NCBI GenBank assembly: GCA_937928405.1
Contig: CALFWZ010000076.1
Location: forward strand, 1-40,166
From: an uncultured Saprospiraceae bacterium
Lineage (GTDB): Bacteria > Bacteroidota > Bacteroidia > Chitinophagales > Saprospiraceae
Reading direction: 5' to 3'
DNA: 40,166 nt
Positions 17,781 through 28,690 of the stretch are shown piece after piece. The position numbers and the translations under genes were made by a program. The notes under the pieces were generated by a model. The model was not told the DNA's origin, ran no database searches, and saw only the letters and a program-made list of their open reading frames with translations. The stretch's first letter is position 1. Every line of letters starts with the position of its first letter.

Positions 17781-17845
17781 TTCTGGCGATTGTTGTTTGT
17801 AAATAGACTGTGTCTTTTCAGAAATAAGTCTAATAAATAATTACT

Positions 17846-18775
17846 ATGACTTTTGAGGTAACTATTTTGGGATCTAATGCCGCAGTACCGGCATTTGGGC
17901 GCCACCCTTCTGCTCAAATACTTAACGTTAATGAACAACTATATCTAATTGACTGTGGAGAAGGCACTCAGATAAGGATGAATGACCATAATATTCGTCG
18001 GCACCGAATCAATCAAATTTTCATCAGTCACCTGCACGGAGATCATATTTTTGGACTAATTGGTTTATTAACTTCTTATAGTTTGGGACAAAGAACTGAA
18101 CAAATAGATATTTTCGGCCCAGCAGGTCTACAGGAGTTCCTAGAGGTGCAGATAAAAATTAGCCAGTCTCACTTAACTTATCCATTGAATGTTCATACGG
18201 TAGATCCGACTCAGGCTACTTTAATCTTTTCAGATAGAAATCTTACCGTTACAACGATACCCTTAGATCACCGGATTCCTGCCTGTGGCTATCTTTTTCG
18301 AGAAAAAAAGCGCCTATTAAACGTTATTCCAGAAAAATTAATCGAATACGGGATAGATTTTAAACAAATCAATGAAATCAAAAAAGGAGGTAAAGGCACT
18401 AATGCTAAAGGAGAAGCATTCGACAATGCGTCTTTAACTCTTCCACCATACATTCCTCGTTCTTTCGCTTATTGCTCTGATACCGCTTACAAACCGGATA
18501 TCATTCCCCTAATCAAGGAAATTGATCTACTCTATCATGAAGCGACATTTTCAGAAGATAAAACAGAAAATGCCATTGCGACTAAGCACAGTACCGCAAA
18601 AGAAGCGGCAATGATTGCTAAGGCCGCCGAGGTGGAAAATTTATTGATCGGTCATTTTTCCTCTCGTTATCACGATTTGAATATTTTACTGCACGAAGCA
18701 AAATCTGTTTTTTCCAATACGCAACTCGCCATAGAGGGAATTACCTTTCCAGTGAAGATAAGGCGATCAATTTAG
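17846..18775 (+). CDS. rnz: Ribonuclease Z
   Basis: 309 residues, the size of the short form of RNase Z. The metallo-beta-lactamase motif HxHxDH is present as SHLHGDHIFGL near residues 63-70, after LIDCGEGTQIRM. Further ligands are in CSDTAY (Asp), LYHEATF, TKHSTAKEAA and LLIGHFSSRY. A flexible-arm-like insertion lies near residues 170-200 with GKGTNAKGEAF. The enzyme cuts the 3' trailer from tRNA precursors in the cytoplasm. It follows the STAS gene. Confidence 0.95.
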   Translation: MTFEVTILGSNAAVPAFGRHPSAQILNVNEQLYLIDCGEGTQIRMNDHNIRRHRINQIFISHLHGDHIFGLIGLLTSYSLGQRTEQIDIFGPAGLQEFLEVQIKISQSHLTYPLNVHTVDPTQATLIFSDRNLTVTTIPLDHRIPACGYLFREKKRLLNVIPEKLIEYGIDFKQINEIKKGGKGTNAKGEAFDNASLTLPPYIPRSFAYCSDTAYKPDIIPLIKEIDLLYHEATFSEDKTENAIATKHSTAKEAAMIAKAAEVENLLIGHFSSRYHDLNILLHEAKSVFSNTQLAIEGITFPVKIRRSI

Positions 18776-19239
18776 TGTTAAATTATTAACTTTTGACTCT
18801 TTGGTGGTTTAATTTTTGTATTAATTCGCCGTTTATCTAACATATTTATCATCAAAGCTTTACAACGACTAGCTAATTTTGTAAATTTGTTGTTCATCGT
18901 AAAACTTGCTACATTCAAAATGTCAAAGGCCCTGACCATCTGATGTTGAGTTTTTCCCCTTAAAAATAGTTGATTTCACTACAATCGTCCCTTAAACTAT
19001 TTACGATTGAAAATTGACTTTCTGCTAGATTGTTAACTCCCAACGTAATATATTAATTCAAAATCACAATCACCACAATTGCTTTTGAAATAGATTGGTA
19101 ACAATCTAACAGAATGAATAACCATTGTCTGGCAGGCTCCCCGTCGACAATTTCGGAATTTAACCACCGAATACAACCGAAACGAATTCTTACAACTTGG
19201 GCTAATCCTTTATGATGCCCATACCACAACTTACATCCT
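18776..19239. other. Intergenic region upstream of the giant adhesin gene
   Basis: 464 bases without a gene. TAAATTTG at 18882-18889 fits the TAnnTTTG promoter element of Bacteroidota, but no TTTG stands at the matching -33 spacing, so it is a weak candidate. If used, the adhesin mRNA would have a leader of about 350 bases. No terminator hairpin for rnz was obvious. Confidence 0.3.
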
Positions 19240-22200
19240 ATGAGTCAGGCATGCGACGTCCGGCATTTTTTAGCCATTTCTTTAAACAATCTTTCATTCC
19301 GTTGGATACCTATCATTCTGGTATTCTTACTCAGTTTTTCTTCTTGGTCCTTTGCGGGAAATGAAAATACGCCACATACCAAAGTAGACTGTGAGAATAC
19401 CACCGACGGCGGTATGATCGGTTATGATGCAGTACTCTGCGATGGAGCTAATGACCCATCTTTGCTAGTGAGTCTTAGTGAGGCTTCGGGAGGAACAGGA
19501 GCATTAGAATATCTCTGGTTATCTTCTACCACTACCTGTCCTGACAACTTATCGCAAGCAATTCCTGGCGCAACGGCCGCTACTTATGATCCCGGACCAA
19601 TATCAAGTACGACTTGGTTTCGTCGCTGTTCTCGTCGCGTGGGGTGTGGAGCATGGAGTACAGAAAGCAATTGTGTTCAAATTACGCTTAATGAAGTTTG
19701 TGACGATTGTGAGGATGATACAGAACCACCAGTATTAAGTGGCATGCCCAGCGATGTTACTGTGGAATGTGATAATATTCCCCCAGTGCCTACCGTAACG
19801 GCTACTGATAATTGTGTGGAAGATCCAGAAGTTGTTCTGACGCAAGCAAGAGAGGACGGTGATTGCCCTGGAAATGCCATTCTACGACGAACCTGGACAG
19901 TTTATGATGATAATGGTAACGTCGCAGCTGCTACTCAAGAAATTACCATTCGTGATACGGAATCACCCAAAATGTTTGGTGTTCCACTAAGTGTTGAGGT
20001 GGCTTGTGATGAGATTCCACCTATTCCAATCGTAACTGCTATTGATAATTGTACGGATGATTTGACGGTGTCCTTTGACGAAGACCGAATAGATGGAGAC
20101 TGTGAGCATGCTTATACGTTGCGCCGCATATGGCGGGTTGTCGATGAATGTGGAAATGAATTAGAAGAAATTCAAACCATCACTATTACCGATGACCAAG
20201 GACCAGACCTCGTAAATGTTCCTGGAGATATTACCATAAACCCAGCCAACGGAGAAACTGTTCCAACTCCTGCTACTGTTACTGCTACTGATAATTGTAC
20301 AGCGTCACCGAATGTAGTTTTGGATGAATCATCAGAAGTGGATGGTTGTCAAACCATCATTACCCGTATTTGGGTCGCAACAGATGATTGCGGAAATGAA
20401 TCATCAGAAGAACAGGTTATAACTGTTTTATGTGATGAAACCTGTGATGCGGATGCGGGTAGTCTGACGCCCAATCCTGAAATGTATTGTCTAGTGGGAT
20501 CTACGGTTACGGTTAGTGCCTTACAAACATCAGATCCGGTAATTCCGCCAGGATTTAATCTTTTATACGTGCTTACTAGCGGTTCGGATTTACTGATTAG
20601 AGACGCTAGTCCAACTCCAAATTTTGTACTTTCCTTACCTGATAATTATACGATTCATACGCTTGTGTATGATCCTAATACGCTTGATTTAGGGGTGATT
20701 AGTCTAGGAACAACTACTGGATTTGATATTAATGAGTTGCTGATTCAAGGAGGAGGAGATATCTGTGCAGCGCTTGATGTTATGGGGGCACCCATTGTAG
20801 TTACAGCAGACTGTGGTTGTCAAAATCCTGTAATTGAAAATGTAGTTGTTCAGAATACTTCTTGTGAAAATTCGACAGGTTCTATTACGATCGTAATGGT
20901 GGGAGCTAATACAGATTATTCTTACGAATGGTCCGCCATGCCTGGTAACTTAAATGGAATTGGTAACCAACAGATTGGCTTGCCAAGTGGTGCTTATCAG
21001 GTGACGATCAGCGATGGAAGTTGCGAAACTATTCGTGATATTTTTGTAGGTAATACAAATGGTCCTGCTCCAGCAGCGGCACTTTCTACGCCTGCTACTT
21101 GTGAGCTTTCTAACGGTACAGCTAATTTAACCCCAACTAATCTAAACTATACTTGGGTGTTCGACGGACTAATGACGCCTGTTCGCTCTGATCTTGCGGC
21201 AGGAGTTTATACCGTATTAGTAGAAGATCCTGCTCAGCCAGATTGTATCAATTTTATTGAGGTAATGGTCCAATCTATTCAGGACTTTACGGCTTCTGTG
21301 GTTATAGAAGAAGAACCTGATTGTAATGCAATGTCAGGAGTAGCCACGATTGCTGTTTTAGGAGGAAGTGGAAATTATACTTTTCTTTGGAGTGATGGTA
21401 TCACTGTAGATAATGCTACACGAAACAATTTATCAGCTGGGTCATATGCAGTCGAAGTTACGGATAACGAAACTGGCTGTATAGACGAACTATTGTTCTC
21501 TCTTGATAATGGAGATGTGATCGGAGCCGAAATTACGATCAATACTGATGTATCGCCAGATTGTCCCACCGTGTTTGACGGAACGATAGATTATGAAATA
21601 GAGCCCGATGCTGGTTTTATTTTTCCAGTCAGAGTAGAAATAAATGATAGTAATAATACGCCAGTTGCCAACGGGATGTTAATGTTGGGAGAATACTGCT
21701 TGCTTGTTTTTGATGGGAATAATTGTCTGGCGGCTTCTGAGTGCTTTGAATTTGTACAACCAGAAGCCATTGCCGTTCATTTTTCTATAGTCGAAGCCTC
21801 CTGTGATGGAGGAGGGGCGATCAATATAGAGACGACTAGTGGAGGAGATGGAAATTATAATTATGATTGGGCCGATATTCCGGGTTCTAATAATCCTGAT
21901 TCCCGTTCAGATCTGACCGGAGGAGATTATTCTCTAACGGTTACGGATGGGTTGGGTTGTACCGCTGTGTTAGAAAATATTAGTGTTCCACGACCAAATG
22001 ATTGTGATGATTGTGAAATCCCCGTTGTCACCAATATTGTAGTGATTGAGGCAACCTGCGATAATTCAGACGGAATTGCTACCATTGAATTGAACGTAAA
22101 TGTATCAGACTATAGTTTTGCTTGGATACCAAATGTTAGCAATAATAATACTGCTACAGGACTTTCCAGTGGAACTTACCTAGTCGTGATCTCTGATTTA

Positions 22201-25200
22201 GAAACAGGAACGTGTACGACTGCAGTGGAATTTGAAGTAGGAACATCGGAAGGTCCAGAAGCAGATGATATCATCATTACCGCAGCTAATTGTTTGGCAG
22301 AAGATGGAACGGCTATTTTATTACCTACCGATTATACCTATCAGTGGAGTGATAATATTGTTGCTAATAATCGAGAAGATCTTGCGGCGGGTACTTATTT
22401 TGTTACCATTATTGATCCTATTACTGGTTGCGATAATGTAATCGCACTAACGATCCCAGAAGAAAATAATTTAGTCATTGATGCTAAGATTAATGAACAA
22501 TCTACTTGTGGAAATAATAACGGTTCTGTTACAATTCAAGTAACTGGTGGAAGTGGAAATTATAATTATAGCTGGGGATCTGATGATCGACGAGATGATC
22601 TTGCGGCAGGTATGTATAGTGTGACGGTGGTTGATCCAGAGAATGGATGTGAGATAGATATCATGTTTGTCCTAGATGATCTACTGAGTACGGCTACCAT
22701 TGAAATTCAAGATAGTTTAATTCAACTTGCTTGTGTAGGTGATAATAATGGATTGGTTGACTTTACGGTTACTCCAAGCACCAATTTTAATGGAGTTCCT
22801 AATAGTGTGATTGTTGATCAAAATGGAGATGAAGTCACCAATGGTGCTTTGAGTCCTGGAAATTATTGCATTATGGTTTTTGATGCCAACGATTGTTTAG
22901 TAACGGAGGATTGTTTCGCAGTACTTGGCTCCGAATTATTAGATGTTGATATACAGGTAAAAAATGAATCCTGTGATACGAAAGGTTCTATCTTGGTCGA
23001 AGCAAGCGGAGGAGATGCGCCTTATACTTTTGACTGGGCCGATATCCCAGGTAACGATAATGATCCCGAGCGGACCAATTTAGATGGAGGTACGTATGAT
23101 TTGACGGTAACCGATGCTTCTGGTTGTACTGCTGTATCTCAGAATATTACCGTTGGTAGTCCGGTAGGTTGTGAAAATTGTAATGATCTAGAAGTTACTA
23201 GCATTGTCGTTCGAGAGGCTACCTGTAACAATAATGATGGGGAAGCCGCAATTCAAATAAACTTGAACCCCGCTGAATATAGTTTTACTTGGACGCCCAA
23301 CGTAAGTAATGGTAGTACTGCTAGTAATCTTTCTGCTGGTACCTATTCTGTATTAATTGTAAATAATGATGATGCTGAGTGTACTGCTTTTGTGGACTTT
23401 GCGGTAGGAAATATTGATGGTCCTGAACCAACAAGTATTGATATTGTTCCTTCGACTTGTTTGGCTCAAGATGGTGAAGTAACATTTTTACCAACCAACT
23501 TTACCTATACTTGGAGTGACAATCAAGTGACAAATAGCCGGGTTGATTTATCGGCAGGTACCTACTTTGTTACCATTAATGATCCAACGACAAATTGTCT
23601 AGACGTGATTGCCGTTACCGTTGCTTCAGAAAATGGTTTGGAGCCCACGGCCATTATTAACCAAAGTCCACAGTGTGGTGAAAGCAATGGTTCTGTTACT
23701 ATTGAAGTTACCGGAGGTAGTGGAAATTATGGTTATAGCTGGGGTGGCGGAAATACCAGAGATAATCTTGCTGCTGGTATTTATACGGTCATAGTGGTAG
23801 ATCCTGAGACTGGTTGTTTTACTGAATTGATATTTGCATTGAATGATGATGTAGCTGGGGCAGCAATTAATATTGAAAATGAAAATGATATCGTCACGAT
23901 TCCATGTGCTGGTGATGTCAATGGTACGGTTGACTTTACCGTAGTGCCTGATGCTGGATTTAATGGAGTACCACAGATATCTATTGTAGACGAAAATGGA
24001 GATGAACAAGTAAATGGTGCATTGAATATTGGAACCTATTGTATTTTAGTAAATGATGATGCGGGCTGCTTAGCTGCTCAATCTTGTTTTGAGGTAGAAG
24101 GAAACGAATTACTAGATATTGATGTGATTGCTTTAAATAAAACTTGTTTGTCAGATGGTTCTATCTCATTAGTTACATCTGGTGGAGTAGCACCTTATAC
24201 TTTTGATTGGGCAGATCTTCCGGGCGATGATAATGGATCTGATCGAACGGATTTATTGCCAGAATCTTATACGGTTACCGTTACGGACGATGAAGGGTGT
24301 AGTGTAGTCATAGAGAATATCAATATTATTGATACTTGTATTCCTGTTGTTTGTGAAACACCAATTGTAGAAAATACAGTGAAAGTTGCTGCTAGCTGTA
24401 ATCAATCTAATGGATCTGCTTTCCTTGAGATGGTTGGTGATAATGCAGCGTTCTCATTTAGTTGGACACCCAATGTTAGTGATAATGCTGCTGCCAATAA
24501 TATTCCTGCTGGAGTATATACCGTGGTAATTAGTCGATTGAATGATCCGGCTTGTCAGACGACCACTACTTTTGCGATTCAAAATGCCGATGGTCCACAG
24601 CCAGAAATTATTTCCACCACACCGGCCACTTGTAATGAATCTAATGGTACCGCTGTCTTAGGTCCGGTTGTTTACCAATATGAATGGTGTAATGGTTTAA
24701 CAGGGTTTAGTGTCAATAACTTGCCTGCTGGTTCCTGCTTTGTAACTGTAACAGATTTTTCTACTGGTTGCTTAAACTATGTCGAAATAGTAATAGAAGA
24801 ATTCAATCCATTAGAACTAACGGTTAATATTGATGATCTTCCTGGCTGTAATGATAACGACGGATCAGTTAGTATTGACGTAGCGAATGGTAGCACGAGT
24901 TATACCTACGCATGGAGCGATGGTGGAGGCGGAGCAAGTCGTAATAATTTAGCAGCTGGATTCTACTCGGTCACCGTTTCTGATAATGGTGCAACGGGTT
25001 GCGAACAAGTTACATCGTTTGTATTATTAAATGAAATAGATGCCGCTGCCAATATTAATATTGAAAATAACCCCGTCTTACTTAGCTGTATCGGAAACGA
25101 AGATGGTACCGTGGATTTTACCGTGGATACGGAGCCTGGATTTGCCGAACCTTTTATTGCAACCATTTACGATGTCAACGGTCAAGAAGTGAGCAATGGT

Positions 25201-28200
25201 ACTTTAGGAATAGGGGAGTATTGTATTGCGGTGACGGACGCGGATGGTTGTTTAGCAGGAGAAAATTGCTTTAGCGTAGAAGAACCAGTAGCGATTGTCT
25301 TAGATATTATTACTCAAAATCAAACTTGTGATACGACGGGAATGATCTTCGTAGCCGCCAGTGGTGGTAATGGTAATTATGTCTACGACTGGCAAGATAT
25401 TCCTGGTAATGATGATATACGAGATCGGACGGATTTAGGTGTTGGTGCCTATACGTTGATTGTCACCGATGAAAATGGATGTACAGCAATTGCCAATAAT
25501 TTACCGATTATTGACGAATGTAGTAATTGTCCTACATCAGATACCGTTAATGTCAATCTTCCAACCAATAGCATGACGGAATTCTGCTTTGAGTTGGAAC
25601 CATGCTTCGATACTATCGGAATTACCTATGAATTGGAAGGTGGTGGTTTTGCTGGACTAAGTAGTTTTGGTAGCTGGACTTTAGATTCATTGGGTTGCCT
25701 AAACTATACTTCTAATGCTTTCTCTGGTATTGGAGTAGACACGATTTGTATTATTGGGAATGATAATGGTTTGCCAGATACGACTTGTGTGGTTATTTCT
25801 ATTACCACTGATTGTGAAATTTCAAATGGAGATACCTTAGTGCTTCCCACTTTTGATTGTGAAGCAGGTGCAGATTTCTGTTTACCAATCGGAATATTAG
25901 AAATTGATAATTACGAAATTTCTGATAATGGTTTATTCTATAATGGAAATTTTGTTGGTTGTCAGAGTGATACTTCCTTAACATATCGTTTTGATAATTT
26001 CTTAATTGATTTCCCGATTGGACCGTATGAGTTGACTGGCTGGCCGGTGAATGGAGGAAATATATCCGTTGATACATTCTCAACCATCGCAGAATTGCTT
26101 GACAGTATTAATATTTTAGATCCGATGGGTAATTGGGAATTAGACGGTAATAATATTGTTACGAGTAGTATCAATGGCGTTTATGGAGCAATGGCATTGA
26201 GGTCTTTCGCTTCTTCGGATCAACGAATTATTCAAGGAGAAATTAATATTGATAACGATGGTACGCAACTATCGCTTGATTCTGGCTTCCACCAGATTAT
26301 CACTTTTGACTTAGTCGCAGGTTGTGTCGATACCTTTAATGTATTGGTGGATTGTCGCAATTGTCCAGGTATTTACGCGGGGCCGACAGAATTGATCGCC
26401 GACAATTGTGATGGCACGGTACCTATCTGTGTAGATCTTTCTATTTCTCAGATTATTAATTACCGAATTACAGACAACGGAGCAACTTATACTGGAGGAT
26501 TTTTGGGTTGTAATATCGATTCTTTAGTACAATACGATGTAACTAATTTATTTGATCTCAATCTCTTTGGTCTAGAAGAATGGTCCGTACAAGGATCTGT
26601 CTTTAGTGCAGAAAACTTGACCAGTCCGCAAGAATTGGTGGACTCTCTTAATGTATGGTTCCCTGCTGGAAACTGGAGATTGGACGAATTTCTGATCATC
26701 GGTGATAATTTTAATAATAATTATGGACCTGCGGTCATCTCTCTTGGAGGTGTACCAATTGAAAATGTTGAACCAGGATTACAACCTATTCCAAACGGAC
26801 TAGAGCTAGCCATTGATACGGGCTTCCACCAGGTGATCGTCGAAAATTTACTCGAAGGATGCATAGATACGATAGAACTTGATGTTATCTGTCAACCTTG
26901 TTTGGATGAAACATATTTGGGACAACCAGAAATAGAAGCGGCAGAATGCGATGAACTCACTCCGATTTGTTTGGAACTCACTGTTGGTCAAATTCTAAAC
27001 TACGAAGTAACGGATAATGGCTTACCGTACACCAATGGATTTTTAGGATGTAATGTTGATACTACGGTTCTTTACGATGGCATCGCTTTCAGTAATAATA
27101 GTGTTTATACCCTCAATAGTTGGCAGGTAAATAATAATTTCTTTTCCATGGGACAATTTATTGGTCTCAACGAATTGGTCGATAGTATGAATGTTTGGGA
27201 TCCAACGGGAGATTGGATTTTATTAGGAACTGAATTGATTGGAGGAGACCTAGATAATGTTTACGGAGATATGATCGTATCACAATTTGGTGTGATCATC
27301 GATACGGCTGAACCCGGATTTAATCTTCAGCCTCAAGGTGCGCAGATGGAATTGGATACCGGAATGCACCAAATTATCCTCAGAGATTCTGTCGCTGGTT
27401 GTTTAGATACTTTTAATGTAAATATTCTGTGTGACGATTTTGTTTCGTTACCAACGGATACGATACCATTTACAATTCTAATTAATTTTACGGACACGTT
27501 CTGCATGGATACTACGGTATTGCCTGGAGTTATAGATACGATCTTTAATATCTGTGCAGATAGTTCAGGTACCAATGTCAACTATACCATCGATCCTGAC
27601 ACCTATTGTGTGAGTTATCAGGGAATTGGAATTGGAACGGATCCAGCTTGTATTGTACTTTGTGACGATGCCGGACACTGTGACACCACCGTATTATTGG
27701 TTACCGTTGAACCACCTATGACCGAATCGATTACAACGGATATATTCTTTGGGGAAGTAGACCAATTCTGTGTGGACACCACTGAACTCGCTGGTAATAT
27801 TGATACCATTTTTAATGCTTGTCCAGAATTGTCTAATATTAATAATGAAATTGAATTGGTGGATGATACTTGGTGCGTAATTTTTGAAAGTGTAGGATTA
27901 GGACAAGATACTGCCTGTATAGTAATTTGTGATGATTTTGGAGTATGTGATACCACTTTCTTATCCATCATAAATCTTACGTTGTTGGGAGATGGTCCAG
28001 TGGCGATTAACGATGATACGCTGACGATAATTAATACTTCGGTAATCATCGATATACTAGAAAATGATACACTCAATGGTGAATTTATTAGCCTTGAAAT
28101 AATCAATGGACCAGCCAATGGAACGGCGATTGTAGATCCGACGAATAATACGTTCATCTACAGTCCTGCCAGGGAGTTTTGTGGAGTGGATAGTTTCCAG

Positions 28201-28530
28201 TATGTACTAAGTACGTCCACTGGACAGGATACTGCCACCGTCAATATTACCATCTTATGTGAAGAATTGACGATATTCAATGGTTTCTCACCCAATGGAG
28301 ATGGTGTGAATGATAATTTTATTATTCTAGGAATTGAGCGCTTCCCTGACAACCGGGTCCAAGTGTTTAATCGTTGGGGTAACAAAGTATATGATCGAGA
28401 AGGATATACCAATGATGATCCATTTTCAGGCAGATGGAATAATCATGATTTACCGGATGGAACCTATTTTTATCTAATTGAAGACGGAGAAGGCGAGCAA
28501 TATAGCGGTTGGCTTCAAATCCATCGATAA
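19240..28530 (+). CDS. Giant secreted adhesin with SprB-type repeats and T9SS type B sorting domain
   Basis: 3096 residues. The N-terminal signal ends near WSFAG, about residue 40. Next comes a Cys-rich Ig/PKD-like segment, then three HYR-like modules (about 160-400), each with V-T-V-x-C-D and TATDNC motifs. Residues about 526-2097 hold four tandem supramodules of about 393 residues; each contains several SprB repeats (GGSGNYxYxW and LxAGxYxVTVTD). Residues about 2202-2731 hold three copies of an unfamiliar 175-residue module. Two 85-residue Cys-containing repeats follow (2751-2917), then a cadherin-like segment with NDTLNG. The end (about 3011-3096) is the gliding-motility CTD: FSPNGDGVNDNF, VQVFNRWGNKVY, DGTYFYLI. 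The protein is expected to pass T9SS and stay at or leave the cell surface. Its PorP/SprF partner lies directly downstream. The ligand is unknown. Confidence 0.93.
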   Translation: MSQACDVRHFLAISLNNLSFRWIPIILVFLLSFSSWSFAGNENTPHTKVDCENTTDGGMIGYDAVLCDGANDPSLLVSLSEASGGTGALEYLWLSSTTTCPDNLSQAIPGATAATYDPGPISSTTWFRRCSRRVGCGAWSTESNCVQITLNEVCDDCEDDTEPPVLSGMPSDVTVECDNIPPVPTVTATDNCVEDPEVVLTQAREDGDCPGNAILRRTWTVYDDNGNVAAATQEITIRDTESPKMFGVPLSVEVACDEIPPIPIVTAIDNCTDDLTVSFDEDRIDGDCEHAYTLRRIWRVVDECGNELEEIQTITITDDQGPDLVNVPGDITINPANGETVPTPATVTATDNCTASPNVVLDESSEVDGCQTIITRIWVATDDCGNESSEEQVITVLCDETCDADAGSLTPNPEMYCLVGSTVTVSALQTSDPVIPPGFNLLYVLTSGSDLLIRDASPTPNFVLSLPDNYTIHTLVYDPNTLDLGVISLGTTTGFDINELLIQGGGDICAALDVMGAPIVVTADCGCQNPVIENVVVQNTSCENSTGSITIVMVGANTDYSYEWSAMPGNLNGIGNQQIGLPSGAYQVTISDGSCETIRDIFVGNTNGPAPAAALSTPATCELSNGTANLTPTNLNYTWVFDGLMTPVRSDLAAGVYTVLVEDPAQPDCINFIEVMVQSIQDFTASVVIEEEPDCNAMSGVATIAVLGGSGNYTFLWSDGITVDNATRNNLSAGSYAVEVTDNETGCIDELLFSLDNGDVIGAEITINTDVSPDCPTVFDGTIDYEIEPDAGFIFPVRVEINDSNNTPVANGMLMLGEYCLLVFDGNNCLAASECFEFVQPEAIAVHFSIVEASCDGGGAINIETTSGGDGNYNYDWADIPGSNNPDSRSDLTGGDYSLTVTDGLGCTAVLENISVPRPNDCDDCEIPVVTNIVVIEATCDNSDGIATIELNVNVSDYSFAWIPNVSNNNTATGLSSGTYLVVISDLETGTCTTAVEFEVGTSEGPEADDIIITAANCLAEDGTAILLPTDYTYQWSDNIVANNREDLAAGTYFVTIIDPITGCDNVIALTIPEENNLVIDAKINEQSTCGNNNGSVTIQVTGGSGNYNYSWGSDDRRDDLAAGMYSVTVVDPENGCEIDIMFVLDDLLSTATIEIQDSLIQLACVGDNNGLVDFTVTPSTNFNGVPNSVIVDQNGDEVTNGALSPGNYCIMVFDANDCLVTEDCFAVLGSELLDVDIQVKNESCDTKGSILVEASGGDAPYTFDWADIPGNDNDPERTNLDGGTYDLTVTDASGCTAVSQNITVGSPVGCENCNDLEVTSIVVREATCNNNDGEAAIQINLNPAEYSFTWTPNVSNGSTASNLSAGTYSVLIVNNDDAECTAFVDFAVGNIDGPEPTSIDIVPSTCLAQDGEVTFLPTNFTYTWSDNQVTNSRVDLSAGTYFVTINDPTTNCLDVIAVTVASENGLEPTAIINQSPQCGESNGSVTIEVTGGSGNYGYSWGGGNTRDNLAAGIYTVIVVDPETGCFTELIFALNDDVAGAAINIENENDIVTIPCAGDVNGTVDFTVVPDAGFNGVPQISIVDENGDEQVNGALNIGTYCILVNDDAGCLAAQSCFEVEGNELLDIDVIALNKTCLSDGSISLVTSGGVAPYTFDWADLPGDDNGSDRTDLLPESYTVTVTDDEGCSVVIENINIIDTCIPVVCETPIVENTVKVAASCNQSNGSAFLEMVGDNAAFSFSWTPNVSDNAAANNIPAGVYTVVISRLNDPACQTTTTFAIQNADGPQPEIISTTPATCNESNGTAVLGPVVYQYEWCNGLTGFSVNNLPAGSCFVTVTDFSTGCLNYVEIVIEEFNPLELTVNIDDLPGCNDNDGSVSIDVANGSTSYTYAWSDGGGGASRNNLAAGFYSVTVSDNGATGCEQVTSFVLLNEIDAAANINIENNPVLLSCIGNEDGTVDFTVDTEPGFAEPFIATIYDVNGQEVSNGTLGIGEYCIAVTDADGCLAGENCFSVEEPVAIVLDIITQNQTCDTTGMIFVAASGGNGNYVYDWQDIPGNDDIRDRTDLGVGAYTLIVTDENGCTAIANNLPIIDECSNCPTSDTVNVNLPTNSMTEFCFELEPCFDTIGITYELEGGGFAGLSSFGSWTLDSLGCLNYTSNAFSGIGVDTICIIGNDNGLPDTTCVVISITTDCEISNGDTLVLPTFDCEAGADFCLPIGILEIDNYEISDNGLFYNGNFVGCQSDTSLTYRFDNFLIDFPIGPYELTGWPVNGGNISVDTFSTIAELLDSINILDPMGNWELDGNNIVTSSINGVYGAMALRSFASSDQRIIQGEINIDNDGTQLSLDSGFHQIITFDLVAGCVDTFNVLVDCRNCPGIYAGPTELIADNCDGTVPICVDLSISQIINYRITDNGATYTGGFLGCNIDSLVQYDVTNLFDLNLFGLEEWSVQGSVFSAENLTSPQELVDSLNVWFPAGNWRLDEFLIIGDNFNNNYGPAVISLGGVPIENVEPGLQPIPNGLELAIDTGFHQVIVENLLEGCIDTIELDVICQPCLDETYLGQPEIEAAECDELTPICLELTVGQILNYEVTDNGLPYTNGFLGCNVDTTVLYDGIAFSNNSVYTLNSWQVNNNFFSMGQFIGLNELVDSMNVWDPTGDWILLGTELIGGDLDNVYGDMIVSQFGVIIDTAEPGFNLQPQGAQMELDTGMHQIILRDSVAGCLDTFNVNILCDDFVSLPTDTIPFTILINFTDTFCMDTTVLPGVIDTIFNICADSSGTNVNYTIDPDTYCVSYQGIGIGTDPACIVLCDDAGHCDTTVLLVTVEPPMTESITTDIFFGEVDQFCVDTTELAGNIDTIFNACPELSNINNEIELVDDTWCVIFESVGLGQDTACIVICDDFGVCDTTFLSIINLTLLGDGPVAINDDTLTIINTSVIIDILENDTLNGEFISLEIINGPANGTAIVDPTNNTFIYSPAREFCGVDSFQYVLSTSTGQDTATVNITILCEELTIFNGFSPNGDGVNDNFIILGIERFPDNRVQVFNRWGNKVYDREGYTNDDPFSGRWNNHDLPDGTYFYLIEDGEGEQYSGWLQIHR
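20815..25530 (+). repeat. Four tandem 1.2-kb coding repeats in the adhesin gene
   Basis: Units begin near 20815, 22000, 23171 and 24350, spaced 1171-1185 bases apart. Each encodes the same series: a Cys-x-x-P/D-V/I opener, SprB repeats with WTPNVS-like loops, LAAGTYFVT, GGSGNYxYSW, then CxGDxNGxVDFTV and FDWADIPGNDN. Spacing is nearly constant although codons have drifted, which indicates old duplications kept at the protein level. Confidence 0.85.
25845..27430 (+). repeat. Three tandem coding repeats of about 530 bp
   Basis: Each unit encodes about 175 residues with a shared pattern: a Cys opener, NYxITDNGxxYxGxFxGC, a W-x-V/L-x-G/N turn, L-x-D-S-x-N-x-x-x-P-x-G-x-W, an N-x-x-YG segment, DTGxHQ and a closing GCxDT...C. 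The domain is not one I recognise. Confidence 0.8.
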
Positions 28531-28590
28531 TAACCTAAGCTTCTTTTGTAGAGATGATTAAGTATTAATTTAAAATTATATATAAAATTG

Positions 28591-28626
28591 CCCGTAATAG
28601 TTTAATACCTATTACGGGTATTTTTT
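28591..28626 (+). terminator. Rho-independent terminator after the adhesin gene
   Basis: Perfect 10-bp stem CCCGTAATAG / CTATTACGGG with an 8-base loop and a following TATTTTTTAT tract. It lies 60 bases past the adhesin stop codon and before the PorP/SprF gene, so the two may be transcribed separately or with read-through. Confidence 0.9.
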
Positions 28627-28690
28627 ATATAGAAGGCATGATATTTGGATAAATTTTGTAGTCATTGCATCTACTAAAGACTGGCAGAAT

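Noticed and set aside
23626..24009. Antisense open reading frames inside the adhesin gene
   Set aside because: They come from the repetitive, Asn/Thr/Asp-rich coding sequence read on the other strand and show no domain or start signal.
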